A model generated the notes under the pieces. That model worked only from the letters and a program-made list of their open reading frames with translations, was not told the DNA's origin and did no database searches. Below are positions 1 through 8,293 of a stretch of 64,000 nucleotides of DNA, one piece after another. Positions within the stretch are counted from its first letter, which is position 1; each line of letters opens with the position of its first letter. This stretch comes from Ga0077530 sp046293075 (GTDB lineage Bacteria > Pseudomonadota > Alphaproteobacteria > Rhizobiales > Hyphomicrobiaceae): assembly GCA_046293075.1 (NCBI GenBank), contig JBKBPL010000022.1, positions 10,409-74,408 of the forward strand. Reading direction: 5' to 3'. The position numbers were made by a program, and so were the translations under genes.

Positions 1-219
1 GGTGCAGTCCTCGGCCTTGCTGACGTCGCCGGCAATGGCGGCGACCTTGCCGGGCCCGACCTTCTCAAGCTCGCGCCGCGCCGCGTCGAGTGGTTCCTGC
101 CGCCGGGCGACAAGGGCGACGTTGGCGCCGGCCCCGACGAACGCCTTGGCAATGGCGAGCCCGATCCCCAGGCTGGCGCCAGTGACGAGCGCGTTGCGGC
201 CGGTCATTTGAAGCTGCAC
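1..219 (-). CDS. SDR family oxidoreductase, N-terminal 73 residues (cut by window edge)
   Basis: Only the N-terminus is present; the gene runs leftward off the window. The fragment opens with a Rossmann nucleotide-binding signature, TGASLGIG (the TGxxxGxG glycine motif of short-chain dehydrogenases), followed by an ARR segment after beta-2 and GDVSKAED, the usual D-V pair of classical SDRs that contacts the adenine. It should be an NAD(P)H-dependent oxidoreductase, but the catalytic YxxxK lies outside the window, so the substrate cannot be guessed. A GTG start at 219 is chosen because GGAGG lies 7 bases upstream; an in-frame ATG at 207 is the alternative. Confidence 0.8.
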   Translation of the reverse strand, partial: MQLQMTGRNALVTGASLGIGLAIAKAFVGAGANVALVARRQEPLDAARRELEKVGPGKVAAIAGDVSKAEDCT

Positions 220-373
220 GGCATTTCCTCCCCGTAAACGGTCATTCGCTGGGCCGGAACAGTACGCTGGGCAGCCCGGCAAAGGAAGCGATGTCATCAG
301 GCCCGGAAGGGGGCGGGCTTGGGCGTTGAGACGCCGAATTGCCGCCGCCGATCCCATGCTATAAGGCCCCGTC

Positions 374-2818
374 ATGTCAGCGAATCAGGTGAAAATGAGT
401 GGCTTGCCGGCCGAGGATGCCGACGAGCCGCCGTTCGACCTCCCTGCGGCGCCCGATGCGGCTGCGGCAAAGGGGGAGCCGGCGGGCCGGCTCACAATCT
501 CGGCGCGCGCCGCGGCGCAGGCCGCCGCCGCCCCCTACCTGGCGGGCCTCAACCCCGAGCAGCGCCGTGCCGTCGAAACGACCGAGGGCCCGGTTCTCGT
601 ACTTGCCGGCGCCGGCGTCGGCAAGACGCGGGTGCTGACGACGCGCATCGCCCACATCCTCGCGACCCGCAAGGCCTATCCGTCGCAGGTGCTCGCCGTC
701 ACCTTCACCAACAAGGCGGCACGCGAGATGAAGGAGCGTATCGGCGACCTCATCGGCGGTGCCGTCGAAGGCATGCCGTGGCTCGGCACATTCCATGCCA
801 TCGGGGTGAAGATCCTGCGCCGGCACGCCGAGCTTGTCGGCCTGAAGGACGGTTTCACTATCCTCGACGTGGACGACCAACTGCGGCTTGTGCGGCAGGT
901 CATCGAGGCGGCGGGACTCGACAAGGACCGCTGGCCGGCGCGTCAGCTCGCTGCGATGATCGACAACTGGAAGAACAAGGGCCTCACGCCGGATAAGGTG
1001 AGCACCGGCGACTCCCAGGTGTTCGCCGGCATTGGGGCACGGCTCTATGCGGCCTATCAGCAGCGCCTGAAGGAGCTCAACGCCGTCGATTTCGGCGATC
1101 TGCTGCTCGAGTCGCTGCGGCTCTTCCGAGAGCATCCCGATGTGCTCGCCGACTATCAGCGCCGCTTCCGCTACATCCTCGTCGACGAGTACCAGGACAC
1201 CAACGTCGTCCAGTATCAGTGGCTGCGACTCATCGCGCAGGCGCCGGGGGGGCAGCCGAATCTCTGCTGCGTCGGTGACGATGATCAGTCGATCTACGGC
1301 TGGCGCGGCGCGGAGGTCGACAATATCCTGCGTTTCGAGAAGGATTTCCCCGGTGCCGTCGTGATCCGGCTCGAGCGCAACTACCGCTCGACGGGCCACA
1401 TTCTCGCCGCCGCCGCGGGGCTCATCGCCCACAACACCGGCCGTCTCGGCAAGACGCTCTTCACGGACGACGAGCTCGGCAAGAAGATCGCCATTCTCGG
1501 CGTCTGGGATGACGAGGAGGAAGCGCGCGCGATCGGCGAGGAGATCGAGCGTCTGGCGAAGCGTGGCCACCGGCTCAACGAGATGGCCATCCTGGTGCGG
1601 GCCTCCTTCCAGATGCGTGTCTTTGAGGACCGCTTCATCACGCTCGGGCTTCCCTATCGCGTGATCGGCGGCCCGCGCTTCTATGAGCGCCAGGAAATCA
1701 AGGATGCGATCGCGTATCTCGAAGTCACACACAATCCGGCGAACGACCTGAAGTTCGAGCGCATCATCAACGTGCCGAAGCGCGGGCTCGGCGATGCCAC
1801 GATCAAGCAGATCCACGACGTTGCGCGCGCCGGCAGCATCCCGATGTTCGAGGCGGCGCGCCAGCTCGCCGAGAGCGACGAGTTGAAGCCGAAGGCGCGG
1901 CGCGCGCTCGGCGATCTCATCGCGGCCTTTCTGCGCTGGCGCGGACAAGTCGAGGGCATGAAGCATACCGAGCTTGCCGAGCTGATCCTCGACGAGAGCG
2001 GCTACACGGCCATGTGGCAGGCGGACAAGAGCCCGCAGGCACAGTCCCGGCTCGAAAACCTCAAGGAGCTGATCCGCTTCATGCACGAGTTCGAGACCCT
2101 TGGCGGCTTCCTCGAGCACGTGGCGCTGGTCATGGACGCCGAGCAGAGCGATGACGGGGACCGCGTGTCGCTGATGACGTTGCACGCGGCCAAGGGGCTC
2201 GAGTTCGAGACGGTGTTTCTGCCGGGCTGGGAGGAGGGCCTATTCCCGCACCAGCGCTCGCTCGATGAAAGCGGGCTCGCCGGGCTTGAGGAGGAGCGCC
2301 GGCTCGCCTACGTCGGCCTGACGCGCGGCAAGCGGCGCGTGCAGGTGAGCTTCGCGCAGAACCGGCGCACTCGCGGGCTCTATCAGACGGCGTGCCCTTC
2401 GCGGTTCGTCGACGAGCTGCCGGAGGACCACGTCGACGTGCTCGAGTCGCGGAGCCCCTTCGGTGGCGTCTATGCGAGCATGGGCAGCGAGCCACGCTTT
2501 GGGCGCGCCAATCCTTATGGCAAGAGCCGCTTCGACGATGCGCCCTCGCCGTTCGCGACGAGCTACACGACCCCGGGCTGGCAGCGGGCACAGGAGCAGT
2601 GGAAGGCGGCCCGCCCCGCGCGCCGCCCGCCGCAGACGATCGAAGGCCAGCTCGTGGCGTCCTCGGATCATGTCTCTGCGTTCGTCGAAGGGGACCGCGT
2701 GCGTCACCAGAAGTTTGGCCTCGGCACTGTGACGATGGTCGACGGCAACAAGCTGACGATCGACTTCGACAGCGGCGACAGGAAGCGCGTCATCGAGAGC
2801 TTTCTGGTGAAGGCCTGA
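374..2818 (+). CDS. uvrD: ATP-dependent DNA helicase UvrD/PcrA
   Basis: An 814-residue superfamily 1A helicase that unwinds DNA 3'-5' in nucleotide excision and mismatch repair. After a low-complexity N-terminal extension of about 55 residues come the Q motif (LNPEQRRAV, about 59), Walker A GAGVGKT (about 79-85), the DEYQD motif II near residue 270, DDDQSIYGWRGA near 302, the ERNYRS motif, and the C-terminal VSLMTLHAAKGLEF and RRLAYVGLTR motifs. The last ~45 residues (RVRHQKFGLGTV onward) form the Tudor-like UvrD C-terminal domain that contacts RNA polymerase in PcrA. The length is normal apart from the N-terminal extension. The gene ends one base before the stop of the convergent DUF4384 gene, leaving no room for a separate terminator. 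Confidence 0.95.
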   Translation: MSANQVKMSGLPAEDADEPPFDLPAAPDAAAAKGEPAGRLTISARAAAQAAAAPYLAGLNPEQRRAVETTEGPVLVLAGAGVGKTRVLTTRIAHILATRKAYPSQVLAVTFTNKAAREMKERIGDLIGGAVEGMPWLGTFHAIGVKILRRHAELVGLKDGFTILDVDDQLRLVRQVIEAAGLDKDRWPARQLAAMIDNWKNKGLTPDKVSTGDSQVFAGIGARLYAAYQQRLKELNAVDFGDLLLESLRLFREHPDVLADYQRRFRYILVDEYQDTNVVQYQWLRLIAQAPGGQPNLCCVGDDDQSIYGWRGAEVDNILRFEKDFPGAVVIRLERNYRSTGHILAAAAGLIAHNTGRLGKTLFTDDELGKKIAILGVWDDEEEARAIGEEIERLAKRGHRLNEMAILVRASFQMRVFEDRFITLGLPYRVIGGPRFYERQEIKDAIAYLEVTHNPANDLKFERIINVPKRGLGDATIKQIHDVARAGSIPMFEAARQLAESDELKPKARRALGDLIAAFLRWRGQVEGMKHTELAELILDESGYTAMWQADKSPQAQSRLENLKELIRFMHEFETLGGFLEHVALVMDAEQSDDGDRVSLMTLHAAKGLEFETVFLPGWEEGLFPHQRSLDESGLAGLEEERRLAYVGLTRGKRRVQVSFAQNRRTRGLYQTACPSRFVDELPEDHVDVLESRSPFGGVYASMGSEPRFGRANPYGKSRFDDAPSPFATSYTTPGWQRAQEQWKAARPARRPPQTIEGQLVASSDHVSAFVEGDRVRHQKFGLGTVTMVDGNKLTIDFDSGDRKRVIESFLVKA

Positions 2819-4474
2819 TTACTGGACCTCAATCACGATACCCGTCCGCCAGATCTGGCTCTGCGGCACGTGCGCCTGGCCGGGGGGTGGCGCATCCTCC
2901 TTCTGCTCACCTTCGGCAACAGGCGGCGGCCGGCGCAAGTGGGCATCGAGAAAGGCCGCATAGGGGCCGAGCTCCTGGAAACGCTGGCGCTCGAAGTCGT
3001 GGCGGATGCCGTCGACGAGGCCTTCCATGCGCGTGCAGAGCGCCACGATCCGCTCGCGGCCCTTGTCCTTCACGCGGAGGCGATAGCGTGCGCCTTGCGG
3101 CGGAATGGTCACGCTGAGGTGGGCAGGGATGCGATTGCCCGGTGCGAAATCGTTGGGGAAGATCACCGTGCCGTAGCCCTCCCTATCGATGCTGATGACC
3201 GTCAGATAGCAATCGACATTCGAGCGCACGGTGATCTCGATCGCGTTGCCGGTCGCATAGCGCGGCAGATCGGGATAGAGGGTGAGATCGATCGGCGTCG
3301 TCGCGCTCACGGGCGGACGGACCGCGTCCAGGGGCACGAGCGGCACCGCCCGTTCCGGCGGCAAGACGCGCAGAAGGCGCGCGATCAGCGCCCAGGCATC
3401 CTCGAGGTCATTGCGCAGAACCGTGCCGTAGATCAGGCGGCGCAGCAGGTGGCGCTCACCGCTCGCGGCGGGCTCGAGGACGCTGACGAGTGCCGCGGAG
3501 CTCATGCCGAGCTCGGCCGCGACCCGATGAACATTGACCGGCGCCAGATGCTGGCGCGCGAGCTGAAGGATCAGCTCGGCATGGCGTTCGAGCTTCTCAG
3601 GCGGCGCGACCGGGGCGAGGATGGCCCGCGCGGTTTCGCGGTCGTTGTCGAGCATGAGATGGCTGTCGGCAAGATGGGCCGGCACGGGGCCATTGGGTCC
3701 GGCGTTCGCTGTGCCGAACGTGCCGCGCAGCACCTGCGCGACAAGCTGGTCGGCACGGACGATGAGCGGCCCTGGAATGCGCCGGATCTGCGTTTTCACG
3801 CCGAGGATCGCACGCCAGCGGAAGGCATCCCAGCCGAGGTCCTGAATGTCGATGGCGATGTGGTGGTCTTGCGCGTTGAGGATATGGGTCGTTACGGCGT
3901 GCGGGACGCCGGCCACTGCGGCCAAGAGCAATCCGATCATCTCCCGCCACTCGGCGAGTTGCGCCCGTGTTGCGCAGCCGAGGTCCAGATGGGCGAAGCT
4001 GAGAATGCGGTACGCCGAGACCGGCTTCTTCATGTTTGCAGCAAGGCGCGCCAGCTCCGCCTCAATACGCTCGCGCGGGACGAAGGTGGCGGTCGGGCAC
4101 GTCGCGGCGTCGGCGGGCAGGGCCTCGATCCAGGCGCGGAGCGTGGCCAGCTCATCCGGGCTCGGGCCGGCTGGGTCGCCGCCGAACCGGCGCAACAGCT
4201 CGGTGTAGGCGGGCGATCCGTCCGGATTGCCCGGTCTGATCAGCGTCGGGTCGCGGGCAAGGGCAGCGAGGTCGAGCGTGGCGCCGCCGATGGCCGCGCG
4301 GCATGGCGTGCAATGCGTCGTGAGCACCGCGCGCGCGCGCGCATTCAGCGCTTCATCGGCACGTGCGAAAAGGATCAGCGCGTCAGCGATGACGAGCGCC
4401 AGGGCGAACAGTGCGGTGCGCAGGGACGGCGGGCGGCTACGACCCCGCGTGGGCCTCAAGGAATGGCAGGACAT
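2819..4474 (-). CDS. DUF4384-type protein with degenerate cytochrome-c-like N-terminus
   Basis: About 551 residues. An N-terminal hydrophobic segment (about residues 20-37, ending ..FARA-DEA) looks like a signal peptide or anchor. Directly behind it is a segment shaped like a planctomycete-type cytochrome c domain (HCTPC, then GSPAYTELLRRF and ELATLRAWIEALP), but the haem motif reads CTPCR instead of CxxCH, so covalent haem attachment is unlikely. The middle is unassigned. Residues about 395-470 (YATGNAIEITVRS, CYLTVISIDREGYGTVIFPN) match the DUF4384 beta domain found in bacterial surface proteins. The start overlaps the upstream hydrolase gene by 38 bases, suggesting translational coupling; an ATG at 4501 is also possible. 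Function unknown; an envelope location is inferred. Confidence 0.7.
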   Translation of the reverse strand: MSCHSLRPTRGRSRPPSLRTALFALALVIADALILFARADEALNARARAVLTTHCTPCRAAIGGATLDLAALARDPTLIRPGNPDGSPAYTELLRRFGGDPAGPSPDELATLRAWIEALPADAATCPTATFVPRERIEAELARLAANMKKPVSAYRILSFAHLDLGCATRAQLAEWREMIGLLLAAVAGVPHAVTTHILNAQDHHIAIDIQDLGWDAFRWRAILGVKTQIRRIPGPLIVRADQLVAQVLRGTFGTANAGPNGPVPAHLADSHLMLDNDRETARAILAPVAPPEKLERHAELILQLARQHLAPVNVHRVAAELGMSSAALVSVLEPAASGERHLLRRLIYGTVLRNDLEDAWALIARLLRVLPPERAVPLVPLDAVRPPVSATTPIDLTLYPDLPRYATGNAIEITVRSNVDCYLTVISIDREGYGTVIFPNDFAPGNRIPAHLSVTIPPQGARYRLRVKDKGRERIVALCTRMEGLVDGIRHDFERQRFQELGPYAAFLDAHLRRPPPVAEGEQKEDAPPPGQAHVPQSQIWRTGIVIEVQ

Positions 4475-5234
4475 GGGAGTGGAATAACTCCGGCTCCTCA
4501 TTGTGCAGCATGTGTGAGACGCCAGGCACGATGACGAGGTCGGAGCCCGGAATGGCCGCGTGGATCGCCTGTGCCGCCGCGACCGGTGTCGCCGGGTCGA
4601 TCTCGCCGACGATCACGCGCGTCGGCAGGCGAATGGCGCCGAGGCGGTCCGTCACGTTGAGGCGGCGAATGGCATGGCACCAGCCGACATAGCCGTCGAT
4701 GGGCGTCGACTGGATCATCTTGCGCAGGCGCTCGACGAGCGTGGCGTTCTCGTTGAGCGCGCGCGGCGAGACCCAGCGCTGCATGGCGCCATCCACCTGC
4801 GTGACCATGCCGCCGGTCAAGGCGGACGCGATGCGCTGGTCCCAGATGGGCTGCGCCTCATCCGGGATGCGGCTCGAGGTCGACACCAGGATGAGCGCGT
4901 TGAAGCGCTCGGGGTGGAGAAGGCCGAGGTATTGGCCGACCATGCCACCCATGGAGAGCCCGAGGAAGCTTGCCTTCCCGATGCCGCAGGCGCTCATCAG
5001 ATCGACGACGTCCTTGGCCAACGACTCGAGCTGATAAGGAGGCGAGGGGGCATCGCTCTTACCGTGGCCGCGCGCATCGAGGCGCAGGACCCGGTACTTG
5101 GGTTCGAGGGCCGCCGTCAGCTCGTCCCAGCTCGTCAGATTGGTCGCCAGCGGATGGTGGAGGACGACGACGGGCCCGTCGGCGGGGCCGGAGAGTTCGT
5201 AGTTGATATCCACGCCGTTGATGGTCGCTTTCAT
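4437..5234 (-). CDS. alpha/beta-fold hydrolase, 3-oxoadipate enol-lactonase-like
   Basis: A 265-residue single-domain alpha/beta hydrolase. The nucleophile elbow is GLSMGG (Ser near residue 94), the oxyanion region is HHPLATN after strand 3, the acid is probably in VGEIDPATP, and the catalytic histidine is in PGVSHMLHNEEPE. The lack of a large lid and the LDARGHGKSD strand resemble PcaD-type enol-lactonases and related esterases, but no protocatechuate genes are nearby, so the substrate is open. It lies immediately upstream of the DUF4384 gene and overlaps it, so the two are probably one transcript. Its 5' end is 145 bases from the divergent queA. Confidence 0.85.
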   Translation of the reverse strand: MKATINGVDINYELSGPADGPVVVLHHPLATNLTSWDELTAALEPKYRVLRLDARGHGKSDAPSPPYQLESLAKDVVDLMSACGIGKASFLGLSMGGMVGQYLGLLHPERFNALILVSTSSRIPDEAQPIWDQRIASALTGGMVTQVDGAMQRWVSPRALNENATLVERLRKMIQSTPIDGYVGWCHAIRRLNVTDRLGAIRLPTRVIVGEIDPATPVAAAQAIHAAIPGSDLVIVPGVSHMLHNEEPELFHSHVLPFLEAHAGS

Positions 5235-5379
5235 GAGCGGTCCTCCTTCGAGGGCTGAGGGGCTCCGTCGACACAGCTCTCGATTGCACTCAATGTCTAG
5301 TAGCTATGGGGCAGAACGATGTACAGACGGCAGTGGCCGTCCTCACAAAGGGGTGGCGGCCGAATGTGACTGGAAGCCC

Positions 5380-6480
5380 ATGCGCACGGCCGAGTTCGAT
5401 TTCGACCTTCCTGAGGACCGCATTGCCCTATACCCGGCCGTGCCGCGCGATGCGGCGCGCCTGCTGGTGGTGCGGCCCGGCGACGATCCGGCGCTCGCCG
5501 ACCATGCGGTTGGCGATCTGCCACGCCTCCTGCGGCCCGGCGATGTTCTTGTGTTCAACGACACGCGCGTGATCCCGGCGGCGCTGGCGGGCACGCGCGT
5601 CCGGGACGCAAACGAGACGCCTGTCTCGTTCAACCTGATCAAACGCGTAGATGAGAGCCGCTGGCGTGCCTTCGCGCAGCCGGCGCGGCGCCTCAAGGTG
5701 GGCGACCGGATCCGCTTCGGAGCGGAGACGGATGGTCGCGTCTGCCTGCTCGGCACGCTCGATGCAACCGTCACGGCGAAGCTCGATAATGGCGAGGTCG
5801 AGCTGGCCTTCTCTTTTCACGGCGCCTTTCTCGATGAGGCCGTCGACGCGCTTGGGCGGATGCCCCTGCCGCCGTATATTGCTGCCCGGCGGCCGCCAGG
5901 GCCGGAGGACCGAGAGAGCTACCAGACGATGTTCGCTCGGCGCGAAGGGGCGGTCGCGGCGCCGACAGCGGCCCTCCATTTCACACCCGCGCTCGTCGAA
6001 CGGCTTAAGGCCGCGGGCATGACGACGGAGCTGGTGACGCTGCATGTCGGCGCCGGTACGTTCCTTCCCGTGAAGGTCGAGGACACGGCCGACCACCGCA
6101 TGCACGCCGAGTGGGGCGAGGTCACGCCTCAGACGGCGGCGCGGTTGACGGCCGCACGCCGCGCGGGGCGCCGCATTGTCGCGGTTGGGACGACGGCGCT
6201 GCGGTTGCTCGAGTCGGCGGCGGGTGCCGATGGCTCCATTCGGCCGTTCCGCGGCGAGACCGGCATTTTCATTACGCCTGGGTATTGCTTCCGCGCCGTC
6301 GATGTGCTGATGACCAATTTCCATCTGCCGCGTTCGACGTTGTTCATGCTGGTGGCGGCTTTCTCAGGGCTCGAAACCATGAAGGTCGCCTATGCGCACG
6401 CGATCGCGCACGGTTATCGCTTCTACTCGTATGGCGATGCATGCCTGCTGCATCCCGCGAGGCGCGATCGCACAGCATAG
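5380..6480 (+). CDS. queA: S-adenosylmethionine:tRNA ribosyltransferase-isomerase QueA
   Basis: QueA (366 residues) transfers the ribosyl part of SAM to preQ1-modified tRNA to make epoxyqueuosine, the step after Tgt. Family features seen are the N-terminal FDFDLPEDRIALYP, the DVLVFNDTRVIPARL-like strand (here IPAAL), the PLPPYI motif, the YQTMFARREGAVAAPTAALHFT block and the C-terminal DVLMTNFHLPRSTL motif. The ATG at 5380 gives the normal QueA N-terminus; the open frame extends upstream without homology. tgt follows 47 bases downstream on the same strand, the usual queA-tgt pairing. Confidence 0.96.
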   Translation: MRTAEFDFDLPEDRIALYPAVPRDAARLLVVRPGDDPALADHAVGDLPRLLRPGDVLVFNDTRVIPAALAGTRVRDANETPVSFNLIKRVDESRWRAFAQPARRLKVGDRIRFGAETDGRVCLLGTLDATVTAKLDNGEVELAFSFHGAFLDEAVDALGRMPLPPYIAARRPPGPEDRESYQTMFARREGAVAAPTAALHFTPALVERLKAAGMTTELVTLHVGAGTFLPVKVEDTADHRMHAEWGEVTPQTAARLTAARRAGRRIVAVGTTALRLLESAAGADGSIRPFRGETGIFITPGYCFRAVDVLMTNFHLPRSTLFMLVAAFSGLETMKVAYAHAIAHGYRFYSYGDACLLHPARRDRTA

Positions 6481-6527
6481 GGCCGAGGGGGCGTGCCAAG
6501 CCGCCCAGGCCGCGCTATAGGGCTCGG

Positions 6528-7688
6528 ATGCTCAAGTCACCACCACCTGCCCCGCAGTTCCGCTACACCCTTCTCGGCGAGGATGGGCTGGCACGCGTCG
6601 GCGAGATTGCGACGCCGCGCGGCCTCATCCGCACCCCTGCGTTCATGCCGGTGGGGACCGTGGCGACCGTCAAGGCGCTCTACCCCGAGCAGGTGAAGCT
6701 AGCCGGCGCCGACATCCTGCTGGCCAACACCTATCACCTCATGCTGCGGCCGACGGCGGAACGCATCCATCGTCTCGGCGGCCTGCATACGTTCATGCGG
6801 TGGGAAGGGCCGATCCTTACGGATTCGGGTGGCTTCCAGGTGATGAGCCTCGCACGCATCCGCAAGGTGACGGAGGAAGGGGCGCTTTTCCAATCACACC
6901 TCGATGGCTCGCGGCACGTGCTGAGCCCGGAGCGTGCGATCGAGATCCAGTGCCTGCTCGGCTCGGACATCCAGATGCAGCTCGACGAGTGCATCGAGCT
7001 GCCGGCGAGCCAAGCTGAGACGGCGCGGGCGATGGAGCTGTCGCTGCGCTGGGCCGAGCGCTGCAAGGTCGCCTTCGCGCAGAGTGTAGAGCGGGGCCTC
7101 GCCCGGCCGGGGCAGGCGCTGTTCGGCATCGTCCAGGGCGGTGTCGAGCCTGGCCTGAGGCGCCGCTCGGCGGAGGCGCTCGTGGGCATGGATTTCCCCG
7201 GCTATGCCATCGGCGGGCTGGCGGTCGGCGAGGGGCACGAGGTGATGCTGCGCACGCTCGACGCGACACTGCCGTTCCTGCCGGCGTCGAAGCCGCGCTA
7301 CCTGATGGGGGTCGGCACGCCCGAGGATCTCATCGAGGCGGTCGCGCGCGGCGTCGATATGTTCGACTGCGTGCTGCCGACACGCAATGGCCGGCACGGG
7401 CTCGCCTTTACCTGGAATGGCCGCGTGAACCTGCGCAATGCGAAGCACGCCGAGGACTTGGCGCCGCTCGATCCGGAGAGCACGTGTCCGGCCGCACGGG
7501 ACTATTCGCGCGCCTATCTCCATCACCTCGTGAAATCGGGCGAGCTGCTCGGCGCGATGCTGCTGTCGTGGATCAATACGTGCTTCTACCAGGAGCTGAT
7601 GGCGGCCATGCGTGTGGCCATCCGCGAGCGGCGCTTTGCGGCCTGGGCGGAGGTGACTCGTCAAAAGCTATCCGGTGCGGGCGACTAG
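6528..7688 (+). CDS. tgt: tRNA-guanine(34) transglycosylase Tgt with a degraded zinc site
   Basis: A 386-residue bacterial-type TGT, which exchanges guanine 34 for preQ1 in GUN-anticodon tRNAs. The catalytic parts are intact: ILTDSGGFQVMSL (Asp99), LDEC with Cys155, GGLAVGEG, and MFDCVLPTRNGRHG containing the nucleophile Asp280. The zinc site is not. Where the family has C-x-C-x2-C followed by a distant H (Cys318, Cys320, Cys323 and His349 in the Zymomonas mobilis enzyme), this protein has Ser318, Cys320, Ala323 and Ile349 (DPESTCPAARDYSR and SWINTCFY). The surrounding AYLHHL and YQELM segments are well kept, so this is substitution rather than a frameshift. The stop codon lies within an inverted-repeat element. 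Identity is secure; zinc binding, and possibly dimer stability, are doubtful. Confidence 0.94.
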   Translation: MLKSPPPAPQFRYTLLGEDGLARVGEIATPRGLIRTPAFMPVGTVATVKALYPEQVKLAGADILLANTYHLMLRPTAERIHRLGGLHTFMRWEGPILTDSGGFQVMSLARIRKVTEEGALFQSHLDGSRHVLSPERAIEIQCLLGSDIQMQLDECIELPASQAETARAMELSLRWAERCKVAFAQSVERGLARPGQALFGIVQGGVEPGLRRRSAEALVGMDFPGYAIGGLAVGEGHEVMLRTLDATLPFLPASKPRYLMGVGTPEDLIEAVARGVDMFDCVLPTRNGRHGLAFTWNGRVNLRNAKHAEDLAPLDPESTCPAARDYSRAYLHHLVKSGELLGAMLLSWINTCFYQELMAAMRVAIRERRFAAWAEVTRQKLSGAGD

Positions 7689-7793
7689 AGCGCGTGCGCC
7701 TTGCTTGGGCTGTGCTCACCTGACGCACCAACTTCTTCCTCCCCCACACAGGGGAGGGGAATTACATCTCCAAGATGAGCGAACGCGCTCTAG
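7685..7793. repeat. 109-bp inverted-repeat element between convergent genes
   Basis: The ends are perfect 11-bp inverted repeats, CTAGAGCGCGT (7685-7695) and ACGCGCTCTAG (7783-7793). The similarity continues imperfectly inward, with 19 of 24 positions pairing. The interior carries a second hairpin, CCTCCCC/GGGGAGG (7738-7744 and 7751-7757) with a CACACA loop. The TAG stop of tgt (7686-7688) and the TAG stop of the opposing thioesterase (7790-7792) both lie inside the terminal arms. The layout resembles a small non-coding dispersed palindromic or MITE-like unit that may also act as a bidirectional terminator. Whether it recurs in the genome cannot be seen here. Confidence 0.6.
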
Positions 7794-8242
7794 GCCGGCG
7801 GAGGCGCGCGCAGGCTGTCCGGCAGCGGACGCACCACGGCAGAGGCGGTCGCGGTCGCCAGAACCTGGCCGCTCAAGCGGCGGATCGAGGCCTCGAGCTG
7901 GGCCGTCGACTTCGAGAGCCGGAGGACCCTTGCGCAGACGAGTAGCCGCTCGAACGGTGCGGGCTCGAGGAATGTGACGGAGAGCTGCAAAGTCGGCACG
8001 ATGGACACGAACCTGGTCGTGATCGTCGCCGTCAACCCCATGGCATCATCGAGCATCGCGGCAACGAAACCGCCCTGCACGACGCCGGCAGGATTGGCCA
8101 TTTCGGCTCGTGGTGTGAACGCGAGTTCAGCCCAGCCACCGTCGATGGAGTAATCCAGAACTTCGAGGCCGAGAAATCGGGCGCAGGGCGGCGCGATCTC
8201 GGGTCGGCTGAGCAGCTTACGAATTTCCTCGTCCGTCATCAT
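7790..8242 (-). CDS. PaaI-family hotdog-fold thioesterase
   Basis: A 150-residue hotdog-fold protein, probably an acyl-CoA thioesterase. The signature helix region reads VVQGGFVAAMLDDAMG, where PaaI proteins usually have HGG; the histidine is a glutamine here while the acidic residues on the helix are kept. The later segments (TLQLSVTFLEPAPFERLLVCARVLR and AQLEASIRRLSGQVLATATASA, seen as separate strands) are typical of the fold. The first two codons are both ATG, so the start may be at 8239. It ends inside the inverted-repeat element and is followed upstream by a DMT transporter on the same strand 51 bases away. Substrate unknown. Confidence 0.85.
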   Translation of the reverse strand: MMTDEEIRKLLSRPEIAPPCARFLGLEVLDYSIDGGWAELAFTPRAEMANPAGVVQGGFVAAMLDDAMGLTATITTRFVSIVPTLQLSVTFLEPAPFERLLVCARVLRLSKSTAQLEASIRRLSGQVLATATASAVVRPLPDSLRAPPPA

Positions 8243-8293
8243 TCCGTTGACCTTTGCGGCGGCACAGCCGTTCGGCGCGTGGACCGTATCCGC

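Noticed and set aside
377..2185. A 602-codon open frame on the minus strand across uvrD
   Set aside because: It lies wholly opposite a clear helicase gene. Such antisense frames are expected in G+C-rich codon-biased DNA, and the translation has no recognisable motif.
2870..4534. A 554-codon plus-strand frame opposite the DUF4384 gene
   Set aside because: The minus-strand reading has a signal segment and DUF4384 motifs, and its start is coupled to its neighbour; the plus reading is low-complexity and Arg/Asp/Glu-rich without a fold.
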